Below, piece by piece: positions 17,580 through 26,801 of a stretch of 64,000 nucleotides of DNA. The DNA lies in contig NZ_CP108938.1 of assembly GCF_036347135.1 (NCBI RefSeq), positions 10,230,001-10,294,000 of the forward strand, in the 5' to 3' direction. A model generated the notes under the pieces. The model ran no database searches. It worked only from the letters and a program-made list of their open reading frames with translations, and was not told the DNA's origin. Each line of letters begins with the position of its first letter. The first letter of the stretch is position 1. This stretch comes from Streptomyces sp. NBC_00775 (GTDB lineage: Bacteria; Actinomycetota; Actinomycetes; Streptomycetales; Streptomycetaceae). The translations under genes and the position numbers were made by a program.

Positions 17580-17586
17580 GGGCCTG

Positions 17587-18207
17587 CTACTCGAACCGTG
17601 AGGGGTCGCCCGCCCCGAGGCGGACGATTTCCGGCTCCGCGCCGGAGAAGTCGATGACGGTCGTCGGCTCGGTGCCGCAGTCACCGGAGTCGATGACCGC
17701 GTCCACCACGTGATCGAGCTCTTCCTTGATCTCCCAGCCCTGGGTGAGGGGTTTGTCCTCGTGGGGCAGCAGCAGGGTGGTCGACAGCAGCGGCTCGCCG
17801 AGCTCGGCGAGGAGAGCCTGGGCAACGACGTGGTCGGGGATCCTGACCCCGACCGTCTTCTTCTTCGGGTGCAGCAGCCTGCGCGGCGCCTCCTTCGTCG
17901 CCGGGAGGATGAAGGTGTAGCTGCCGGGGGTCGCCGCCTTGACCGCGCGGAACACCGCGTTGTCGACGCGTACGAAGTGGCCCAGCTGCGCGAAGTCCTG
18001 GCACATCAGGGTGAAGTGGTGCCGCTCGTCGAGCTGGCGGATCGAGCGGATGCGGTCGAGCCCGTCCCGGTTGCCCAGCGCGCACCCGAGTGCGAAGCAG
18101 GAGTCCGTCGGGTATGCGATCAGCCCGCCGCCTCGGACGATCTCGGCCACCTGGCCGATGATGCGTCGCTGCGGGTTTTCCGGGTGCACGTCGAAGTACT
18201 TGGCCAT
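17587..18207 (-). CDS. Sua5/YciO/YrdC-family protein (L-threonylcarbamoyladenylate synthase-like)
   Basis: A 206-residue protein with the YrdC fold: GLIAYPTDSCFALGC, RHHFTLMCQDFAQLGHFV, PGSYTFILPATKEAPRRLLHPKKKTVGVRIPDH and STTLLLPHEDKPLTQGWEI. The Lys/Arg-rich KKKTVGVRIP segment is the nucleotide/carbamoyl site. Length and the FxLMC variant are typical of the YciO branch, whose role in tRNA t6A formation is less certain than that of TsaC. Streptomyces normally has another sua5 gene near prfA, so this is probably an accessory copy. It leads an operon with the sigma factor. Confidence 0.85.
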   Translation of the reverse strand: MAKYFDVHPENPQRRIIGQVAEIVRGGGLIAYPTDSCFALGCALGNRDGLDRIRSIRQLDERHHFTLMCQDFAQLGHFVRVDNAVFRAVKAATPGSYTFILPATKEAPRRLLHPKKKTVGVRIPDHVVAQALLAELGEPLLSTTLLLPHEDKPLTQGWEIKEELDHVVDAVIDSGDCGTEPTTVIDFSGAEPEIVRLGAGDPSRFE

Positions 18208-18346
18208 ACGCCGAGCTTAGGACCGCGCGGGCCCCTCCCCGGACCACCGACGCCGGTGAACCGCCGGGGCGGCCGGCGCCCGGATCCGGCATCTTCACCG
18301 GTCACGGCTATAGGAACCTTGAGGTCCTCTCGCTACCCTCCGCCGC

Positions 18347-19420
18347 ATGATTTCCACGGTGGTCTGGGGTACCGGCAATGTCGGCCGCGCGGCCATCCGC
18401 GCCGTAGAGGCCCACCCGGCGCTGAAACTCGCGGCGGTGCTCGTCCACAACCCGGGCAAGGTCGGCCGCGACGCGGGCGAACTCGCCGGGCTCGACCAGG
18501 AGTTGGGGGTCGCCGCGACCGACGACATCGACGCGGTACTGGCCCTTGGTCCCGGGGCCGTGGTGTACGCGGCGTCCGGCGACATCCGGCCCGACGAGGC
18601 CCTCGCCGACATCGGCAGGGCGATCCGGGCTGGTGCGGTGGTCGTCACCCCCGCGCTGTACCCGCTCTACGATCAGCGCAACGCCCCGCCGGAGTTCCGC
18701 GATCCGGTGCTCGCCGCCATCGAGGACGGCGGCGGCTCACTCTTCGTCTCCGGCGTCGACCCCGGCTGGGGCAATGACGTACTGCCCCTGCTGATCAGTG
18801 GTCTTGGCACCGAGGTGGACGCCATCCGCTGTCAGGAGATCTTCGACTACTCCACGTACGAACAGGAAGAATCCGTCCGCTACCTGGTCGGCATGGGCCA
18901 GCCGATGGAGTACGAGCCGCTGATGCTCGCGCCCTCCATTCCCACCATGGTGTGGGGCGGGCAGATACGGCTGATGGCCAGGGCCCTCGGCGTCGAACTC
19001 GACGACATCCGCGAGACCATGGACCGGCGCCCGCTCGAGACCACGGTGCGCACCCGGACGATGGGCGAGTTCGCGGCAGGCACCCAGGGCGCGGTGCGGT
19101 TCGAGGTGCGAGGGATCGTCGGGGGCGAACCCCGGATCGTCATCGAGCACGTCACCCGCATCCATCCGTCCTGCGCACCGGACTGGCCGACGCCGCCGGA
19201 CGGCGACGGCGCCCACCGCGTGATCATCGAGGGCCGCCCGCGCATCCAGGTCACCGTCGAGGCCACCGACGAGGGCGAGAACCGCTCCGCGGGCGGGAAC
19301 GCCACCGCGGTCGGCCGGCTGGTGAGCGCCATCGACTGGCTCGTCGACGCGGCACCCGGACTGTATGACGCGCTCGACGTCCCGCTGCGCCCCGCAGCCG
19401 GCAGACTCGGAAGGAAGTGA
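18347..19420 (+). CDS. DapB-like NAD(P)-dependent dehydrogenase
   Basis: A 357-residue Rossmann enzyme: STVVWGTGNVGRAAIRAVEAHP binds the dinucleotide, AVLALGPGAVVYAASGDIRPD follows, and the C-terminal half is a DapB-type alpha/beta substrate domain (GVDPGWGNDVLPLLISGL, YEQEESVRYLVGMGQ). Relatives are listed as dihydrodipicolinate reductase or NAD(P)H-dependent amine dehydrogenase and often lie in actinobacterial lipid or steroid clusters. It is not the housekeeping DapB, which is about 250 residues. The downstream CMD gene starts five bases after its stop, so the two are one operon. Confidence 0.75.
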   Translation: MISTVVWGTGNVGRAAIRAVEAHPALKLAAVLVHNPGKVGRDAGELAGLDQELGVAATDDIDAVLALGPGAVVYAASGDIRPDEALADIGRAIRAGAVVVTPALYPLYDQRNAPPEFRDPVLAAIEDGGGSLFVSGVDPGWGNDVLPLLISGLGTEVDAIRCQEIFDYSTYEQEESVRYLVGMGQPMEYEPLMLAPSIPTMVWGGQIRLMARALGVELDDIRETMDRRPLETTVRTRTMGEFAAGTQGAVRFEVRGIVGGEPRIVIEHVTRIHPSCAPDWPTPPDGDGAHRVIIEGRPRIQVTVEATDEGENRSAGGNATAVGRLVSAIDWLVDAAPGLYDALDVPLRPAAGRLGRK

Positions 19421-19424
19421 CCCA

Positions 19425-19910
19425 ATGACCATGCGCATCGACATTCCCGAGGACCAGGAGCCGATCGGGTACGTGTGGGGCGAGATGGTCCCCGGTATCG
19501 GCATGGCCGCCGCGAACTTCTCGCTGTCGGTGTACGAGCACTCGACCCTGGGCCTGCGCGAGTTCGAGGCCGCGCGGCTGCGCGTCGCGCAGATCAACGG
19601 GTGCCAGTTCTGTCTCGACTGGCGCACGGAGCGCGAGGGGCAAAAGGTCGAGGAGGAGTTCGCGGACGCGGTGACCCAGTGGCGTACCACCGACGCCTTC
19701 GACGACCGCACCCGGCTGGCCGCGGAGTACGCCGAGCGGTACGCCCTGGATCACCACGGTCTCGACGACGAGTTCTGGACTCGGATGACCGCGCTCTACA
19801 GCCAGCGCGAGATTGTGGAGCTGAGCATGAGCATCGGATCCTGGCTGGCCTTCGGCCGGCTCAACCATGTGCTGGGCCTGGACACCGTGTGCGTGCTGCC
19901 CACCCACTGA
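19425..19910 (+). CDS. Carboxymuconolactone decarboxylase (AhpD-like) family protein
   Basis: A 161-residue all-helical protein. LREFEAARLRVAQINGCQFCLDWR holds the CxxC of the AhpD/CMD fold with the helix that follows; FDDRTRLAAEYAERYAL and QREIVELSMSIGSWLAFGRLNH are typical. Such proteins reduce peroxides or act on lactones. The ATG at 19425 has GGAAGGAAG upstream and lies in the shadow of the preceding stop, showing coupling to the DapB-like gene. The retained CxxC favours a redox role. Confidence 0.85.
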   Translation: MTMRIDIPEDQEPIGYVWGEMVPGIGMAAANFSLSVYEHSTLGLREFEAARLRVAQINGCQFCLDWRTEREGQKVEEEFADAVTQWRTTDAFDDRTRLAAEYAERYALDHHGLDDEFWTRMTALYSQREIVELSMSIGSWLAFGRLNHVLGLDTVCVLPTH

Positions 19911-19944
19911 GCGGGGTCCGGGCCGCCCGGTCGGCCCGGACGCG

Positions 19945-21627
<1,683 letters not shown>

Positions 21628-21836
21628 CTGTTGCTTGCGTGTTAAGTCACTACATACCGGTTGGTAACTTCTGCCCGATCTTGGGGTGGTAGGGGAGTTG
21701 CGGTCCGGGCCTCTTGACTTCACAAGACCCCCGCGCCACATTCCTGACGCCGCATCAGAATCGGTACGGCGGGGGCCCGTTGGTTCCCGGAGCACTGCAC
21801 GCCTCACATTCCTTCGCCCTGCTGGAGCGCCCTGCC

Positions 21837-23639
21837 ATGTCCACGAGCGCGGACCCCGCAAGACGTACCGAAATCCCCGCCGCACCCGGCCCCTCGCGGC
21901 GCCGCGTGCTCGGTGCCGCGACGGGAGCCGGGCTCGCGCTCGCGGCCGGCCTCCCAGGTGTCACCGAGGCGGCCGATCTGCCCCTGCTCGGCACGTACGA
22001 CGTCGTGGTGATCGGTTCCGGAGCGGCGGGGATGACCGCCGCGCTGACGGTCGCGAAACAGGGCCTCAGCTGTGTGGTCGTGGAGAAGGCCGCCACCTTC
22101 GGGGGCTCGGCGGCACGCTCCGGCGCGGGCATCTGGATCCCGAACAACCCGGTGATCCTCGCCGCCGGCGTCCCCGACACCCCGGCGAAGGCCGCCACCT
22201 ATCTCGCCGCGGTGGTCGGTTCCGCCGTCTCCGCCGACCGCCAACAGGCCTTCCTCGGCAACGGACCCGCCATGATCTCCTTCGTCATGGCCAACAGCCC
22301 GCTCCGCTTCCGCTGGATGGAGGGCTACAGCGACTACTACCCCGAGCTGCCGGGCGGCCTGCCCAATGGCCGTTCCATGGAGCCGGACCAGCTCGACGGG
22401 AACATCCTGGGCGCCGAACTCGCCCATCTGAACCCGCCGTACATGGCGGTGCCGAGCGGCATGGTCGTCTTCAGCGCCGACTACAAATGGCTCACGCTCT
22501 CCCTGGTCAGCGCGAAGGGCGCCGCCGTCGCCACCGAATGCCTCGCCCGCGGCACCAAGGCGTCACTCCTCGGCCAGAAGCCCCTGACGATGGGCCAGTC
22601 ACTGGCGGCCGGGCTGCGCGCCGGGCTGCTCGCCGCCCAGGTGCCGGTGTGGCTGAACACCCCGCTGTCCGACCTGTACGTGGAGAGCGGCGCCGTCACC
22701 GGTGTGGTGGTCACCCAGAACGGCGTATCCGGCCTGGTCCGCGCCCGGCGCGGGGTGATCGTCGGCTCCGGCGGCTTCGAGCACAACGCGGCCATGCGCG
22801 CCCAGTACCAGCAGCAGCCCATCGGCACCGCCTGGACGGTGGGCGCCAAGGAGAACACCGGCGACGGCATCCGGGCGGGGCAGCGGGCCGGCGCCGCACT
22901 CGACCTGATGGACGACGCCTGGTGGGGCCCGGCGATCCCGCTCCCCGACGAGCCCTACTTCTGCCTCGCCGAACGCACTCTGCCCGGCGGCCTGTTGATC
23001 AACGCCGCCGGAGCGCGCTTCGTCAACGAGGCCGCCCCCTACAGCGACGTCGTGCACACCATGTACGAGCGCGACGCGGCCGCGCCCGACATCCCGGCCT
23101 GGCTGATCGTCGACCAGAACTACCGCAACCGCTACCTCTTCAAGGACGTCGCGCCCACGTTCACGTTCCCGGACGCGTGGTACACCTCCGGCGCCGCGCA
23201 CAAGGCCTGGACGCTGGACGCCCTGGCCACCGCCATCGGCGTACCCGCGGCCGCCCTGCGCACCACCGTCAGCCGCTTCAACGGCCTCGCCCAGAACGGG
23301 AAGGACACCGACTTCCACCGCGGCGACAGTGTCTACGACCACTACTACACGGATCCCGCGATCCTCCCCAATTCCTGTCTGGCACCCCTGTGGCTCGCCC
23401 CGTACTACGCCTTCAAGATCGTCCCGGGCGACCTCGGCACCAAGGGCGGGATGCGCACCGACGCCCGGGCGCGCGTGCTGCGCTCGGACGGCACCGTGAT
23501 CCCCGGCCTGTACGCGGCCGGGAACGCCAGCGCGGCGGTCATGGGTCACAGCTACGCGGGCGCGGGCTCGACGATCGGTCCGGCGATGACGTTCGGCTAC
23601 ATCGCGGCGCTGGACATCGCGGCGGGGGCGGCGGGCTGA
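21837..23639 (+). CDS. Tat-exported FAD-dependent 3-ketosteroid Delta1-dehydrogenase-like protein
   Basis: A 600-residue flavoprotein. Residues 1-45 carry a Tat signal (SRRRVLGAATGAGLALAAG). The FAD motif YDVVVIGSGAAGMTAALTVA is followed by GGSAARSGAGIWIPNNPV, and the C-terminus has GLYAAGNASAAVMGHSYAG and GSTIGPAMTFGYIAA, characteristic of 3-oxosteroid 1-dehydrogenases. These desaturate ring A of 3-ketosteroids. With choA it could convert external sterols to 1,4-dien-3-ones outside the cell; a Tat signal is unusual for KstD. ATG 21837 follows GGAG. Confidence 0.82.
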   Translation: MSTSADPARRTEIPAAPGPSRRRVLGAATGAGLALAAGLPGVTEAADLPLLGTYDVVVIGSGAAGMTAALTVAKQGLSCVVVEKAATFGGSAARSGAGIWIPNNPVILAAGVPDTPAKAATYLAAVVGSAVSADRQQAFLGNGPAMISFVMANSPLRFRWMEGYSDYYPELPGGLPNGRSMEPDQLDGNILGAELAHLNPPYMAVPSGMVVFSADYKWLTLSLVSAKGAAVATECLARGTKASLLGQKPLTMGQSLAAGLRAGLLAAQVPVWLNTPLSDLYVESGAVTGVVVTQNGVSGLVRARRGVIVGSGGFEHNAAMRAQYQQQPIGTAWTVGAKENTGDGIRAGQRAGAALDLMDDAWWGPAIPLPDEPYFCLAERTLPGGLLINAAGARFVNEAAPYSDVVHTMYERDAAAPDIPAWLIVDQNYRNRYLFKDVAPTFTFPDAWYTSGAAHKAWTLDALATAIGVPAAALRTTVSRFNGLAQNGKDTDFHRGDSVYDHYYTDPAILPNSCLAPLWLAPYYAFKIVPGDLGTKGGMRTDARARVLRSDGTVIPGLYAAGNASAAVMGHSYAGAGSTIGPAMTFGYIAALDIAAGAAG

Positions 23640-23730
23640 CGGCGACGCGAGTGCTTCGCCGGAGGTCCCACGCCTCCGTGATCACGACCGTACATACTAG
23701 TAGGTACAGCCCCGGGGGTGTGCTGAGTCC

Positions 23731-24870
23731 TCAACCGAGGTGCCCGCCGGGGCCGGCCGGGCCGCCTTCCGCGTCTTCCGGCAGCGGTGTGAGGACCAGC
23801 ATGGTGACGTCGTCACGCACCGTGGTGCAGAACCGGACAAGGTCCTCCCACACGCTGTCGATCAGAGCGGCCGGCGTCTCCTCGTCGAACTTGGGCAGAC
23901 GCTCGGCCAAGGGGTAGAAGGCGCCGCTCTTGTCCCGGCTCTCCGTCACCCCGTCGGATGCCAGGAACAGCCGGTCACCGCGCTCCAGCCGGACGGTGCG
24001 CCCCTTCGGCGTGGAGACGTCCAAGAGCCCGAGACCCAGCGGAGCCCCCGGTTCGAGAGCGAGTTCGACTGCCTCCGCTCCCCGCAGAAGCAGCGGATGC
24101 GGATGCCCGCAGGACATCAGTCGCACCTCATCCGCGCCGGGCGAGAACTCCAGGAGTAGGGCGGTCGCGAACAACTCGGCGTGTTCGGTTCCCGCGGAGT
24201 CCACGACCAGCCTCCGATCGAGGCGGGCCGCGGCCGCCTCCAGCTCGGGCTGGTCGAGAACCGCCTCCCGGAACGCTCCGAGAAGCGACGCGACCGTACC
24301 GACGGCCGACAGCCCGTGTCCCTGCACATCACCCATGACGGCCCGGACTCCGTAGGGTCCCTCGCGCACCTCGAAGAAGTCGCCGCCGACCAGCGTCCCG
24401 CTCTGTGCCGCCCGGTACAGACCGGCGCAGCGCACCCGGCCGACGCGCTCGGGAAGCGGCGGCAGGACCGCGAGCTGGGCGGCTTCCGCGACGGTCCGTA
24501 CCGTGACCAGGTGGGCGTCCCGACGGCTGCGCACCAGGGACACGAACACGCTCAGCACGGCGATGAAGCTGATGGTCAGCAGGTCGGTGTTGCCCGGGTG
24601 GTTGAGCTGCAGAGCGGGCACGTTCATCAGAACGACGACGGCGCAGCCGAACAGTGCCGTCGCCACAGGCCCGTAGGAGAGCACGGCCAGCGACGGAATG
24701 GTGCCCAGCAGAAAGCCGATGTCCAGCGGCTGGCTACTCGCGAACCCCGCCGCGCAGACCCCCACCAGCAGCGCCGGCGGCAGCATCCGAACCCAGCGCG
24801 GAGGCGGCGAGCCACGCAGCCAGCCCCGCTCCTCACCGTCCCGTCGCCCGGAAGCGGCCCTGCTGGCCAT
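23731..24870 (-). CDS. Membrane SpoIIE-type PP2C phosphatase
   Basis: A 379-residue protein. The first 125 residues hold three or four TM helices (MLPPALLVGVCAAGFAS, GFLLGTIPSLAVLSYGPVATALF, ISFIAVLSVFVSLV). The rest is a PP2C/SpoIIE domain with the metal-ligand motifs GGDFFEVREG, AVMGDVQGHGLSAVG, LFLASDGVTESR and RDDVTMLVL. It should dephosphorylate an anti-anti-sigma factor; there is no sensor domain apart from the membrane part. It shares this type with the much larger phosphatase at the left end but has no anti-sigma kinase domain. Confidence 0.88.
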   Translation of the reverse strand: MASRAASGRRDGEERGWLRGSPPPRWVRMLPPALLVGVCAAGFASSQPLDIGFLLGTIPSLAVLSYGPVATALFGCAVVVLMNVPALQLNHPGNTDLLTISFIAVLSVFVSLVRSRRDAHLVTVRTVAEAAQLAVLPPLPERVGRVRCAGLYRAAQSGTLVGGDFFEVREGPYGVRAVMGDVQGHGLSAVGTVASLLGAFREAVLDQPELEAAAARLDRRLVVDSAGTEHAELFATALLLEFSPGADEVRLMSCGHPHPLLLRGAEAVELALEPGAPLGLGLLDVSTPKGRTVRLERGDRLFLASDGVTESRDKSGAFYPLAERLPKFDEETPAALIDSVWEDLVRFCTTVRDDVTMLVLTPLPEDAEGGPAGPGGHLG

Positions 24871-25010
24871 GTCACTCCTCCTTACACCACCACGCTCCTC
24901 CGTTCCGTCTCACCGCGCACTCCGGTCCGCGTGCCGACGGCGGCAGAGCCATCACGGTGATCATGGCCGCCCGGTCTCTTCACCTCTGCGCGGAAGCGGT
25001 CCGTACACAC

Positions 25011-25050
25011 ACCGAGCGCTGCCGTACGCACTCGCACGGCAGCGCTCGGT
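25011..25050. terminator. Isolated perfect hairpin in the gap upstream of the rifamycin unit
   Basis: A 15-bp perfect stem (ACCGAGCGCTGCCGT and complement) with a 10-base loop. It lies 140 bases upstream of the SpoIIE-like gene and 240 bases before the rifamycin-associated element, with no confirmed gene ending at it. It may shield the inducible promoter from read-through, or belong to an untranslated or lost gene. The remainder of the 24871-25369 gap shows no convincing gene. Confidence 0.5.
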
Positions 25051-25291
25051 GGCACCCGCTGCGCGGCGCGGCGTTCTCCCATTCGAGCAAGACGACCGGT
25101 GCAGCCGGTCGAGGAACCTCGCCCGCCGCCACCGATCCATACGGCGACAGCAGGTCTGTCCGGAGTCGAACCGATGGCACCGTCGTACGCGGCGCGTCGG
25201 CGCTTCGCGAGGAGGTTGTCCGTCCACAGCGGACGATGAAGGGAAAGGGGGAGTACCCACTCCTTTCCACTCTCAACGTATAGCGCACTGG

Positions 25292-25311
25292 GGGGCTTGC
25301 GGCAAGGCCCC
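25292..25311 (+). promoter_or_regulatory. Rifamycin-associated element (RAE)
   Basis: GGGGCTTGCGGCAAGGCCCC is an imperfect inverted repeat that matches my memory of the RAE motif conserved upstream of rifamycin-inactivating genes (rgt, rph, arr, rox) and helR in actinobacteria. A TATAGC hexamer lies eight bases before it, as a possible -10. It is 58 bases upstream of the glycosyltransferase start, so it should make that gene, and probably helR behind it, inducible by rifamycins. Confidence 0.75.
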
Positions 25312-25369
25312 GGTCGTGGCGCAGAATCTCCGGCCGAGGCCAGAATCCGCGGAAATCGGGAGTCGCAGA

Positions 25370-26611
25370 GTGCGTGTGTTGTTGTCGACGTATGGGTCGC
25401 GTGGGGATGTCCAGCCGATGGCGGGACTCGCGGTGCGGTTGCGGGAACTTGGCGCGGAGGTGAGGGTCTGCGCGCCGCCGGACGAGGAGTTCGCGAAGCT
25501 GCTGGCCGGTGTCGGCGTGGAGCTGGTGCCGGCCGCCGAGCCGGTGCGCACACTGGTGACCGGGACGGCGTCACCGACACCGGAGGGCTTGCCCCAGCGC
25601 GCGGCCGCCTTGGTCGCCGCGCAGTACGAGGCGGTCGCCGCGGCGGCCGAGGGATGTGACGCGGTGGTGGCGACCGGCCTGGTCCCGGCCGTGGCCGCCG
25701 CGCAGTCGGTGGCCGAGGAACTGGGCATCCCCTTCGTGTACGTGAGCTACTTCCCGACCATGCTGCCGTCCCCGCACCACGCACCGCACGCGCTGCCGGG
25801 CCGGCCGTTCCCACCGGGCATGACCGACAACCGTGCGCGGTGGGACTGGAACGCCGAGAGCTTCAACGCGCTGTTCGGCCCCGGGCTCAACGCTCACCGG
25901 GTGTCGATCGGCCGGCCTCCGGTGGACGACGTCCGCAGCCATGTCTTCACCGACCGGCCGTGGCTGGCGGCGGACCCGGTCCTGGGTCCGTGGCAGGAGA
26001 CGGCGGACCTCGATGTCGTGCAGACCGGCGCATGGCTTCTTCCGGACGAACGCCCGCTGCCGGCCGAGTTGACGGCGTTCCTGGAGGCCGGCGCACCGCC
26101 GGTGTACGTGGGCTTCGGCAGCATGCCCATGCGCGACTCGACGGACGTCGCCCAAGTGGCCATCGAGGCGGTGCGCGCGCAGGGCCGTCGCGCCATCGTC
26201 GCCCAGGGCTGGGCCGACCTTGGCCTGATCGACAAGGGGGACGACTGCTTCGCCGTCGGCGACGTCAACCACCAGGCACTGTTCGGCCGGGTGGCCGCCG
26301 TCGTGCACCACGGCGGCGCGGGTACGACGACGACGGCCGCCCGGGCTGGCGCGCCGCAGGTGGTGGTACCCCAGATCGTGGACCAGCCGTACTGGGCCGC
26401 CCGGGTGGCCGAGTTGGGCATCGGCGCGGCACACGACGGTCCGACTCCGACCTTCGAGTCCCTGTCGGCCGCGCTCACCACCGCCCTGACCCCCGAGACC
26501 CGCGCACGAGCGAGGGCCGTGGCCGGCACGATCCGCACCGACGGGGCGACGGTGGCCGCGAAGCTGCTGCTCGACGCGGTCGGCCGAGAAAGGCCGCCGG
26601 TGCCCGCGTGA
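25370..26611 (+). CDS. rgt: Rifamycin glycosyltransferase-like GT1 enzyme
   Basis: A 413-residue GT-B-fold transferase. The N-terminal acceptor domain starts VRVLLSTYGSRGDVQPMAGL, and the C-terminal donor domain carries the GT1/GT28 signature VVHHGGAGTTTTAARAGAPQ and VDQPYWAARVAELGIG. The GTG at 25370 has GGGAG eight bases upstream. On sequence alone it could glycosylate many macrolide, glycopeptide or sterol-like acceptors. The RAE directly upstream and helR directly downstream argue that it transfers glucose to the C23 hydroxyl of rifamycins, as described for Rgt. Confidence 0.8.
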   Translation: MRVLLSTYGSRGDVQPMAGLAVRLRELGAEVRVCAPPDEEFAKLLAGVGVELVPAAEPVRTLVTGTASPTPEGLPQRAAALVAAQYEAVAAAAEGCDAVVATGLVPAVAAAQSVAEELGIPFVYVSYFPTMLPSPHHAPHALPGRPFPPGMTDNRARWDWNAESFNALFGPGLNAHRVSIGRPPVDDVRSHVFTDRPWLAADPVLGPWQETADLDVVQTGAWLLPDERPLPAELTAFLEAGAPPVYVGFGSMPMRDSTDVAQVAIEAVRAQGRRAIVAQGWADLGLIDKGDDCFAVGDVNHQALFGRVAAVVHHGGAGTTTTAARAGAPQVVVPQIVDQPYWAARVAELGIGAAHDGPTPTFESLSAALTTALTPETRARARAVAGTIRTDGATVAAKLLLDAVGRERPPVPA

Positions 26612-26801
26612 ACCACGCGGGATCGTCGAGCCAGGACCCAGAACACGAGAACCTGCGATCCCTGGCGACCTGGACCGGCTACGGCCGCGGAGTCCACCTC
26701 GGGCGGAGCGTCGCTCGTCATGTCCGCCAGGTTCGTCACGCCGGTCCAGACCCCCTGCCGCACGCAATGGTCGCAAGTGACCTCAGATCGGAGCCCATCA
26801 C

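Noticed and set aside
23640..23730. Palindromic ACTAGT-centred sequence between kstD-like gene and phosphatase
   Set aside because: Short symmetry only; it does not match a KstR box or a hairpin terminator well.
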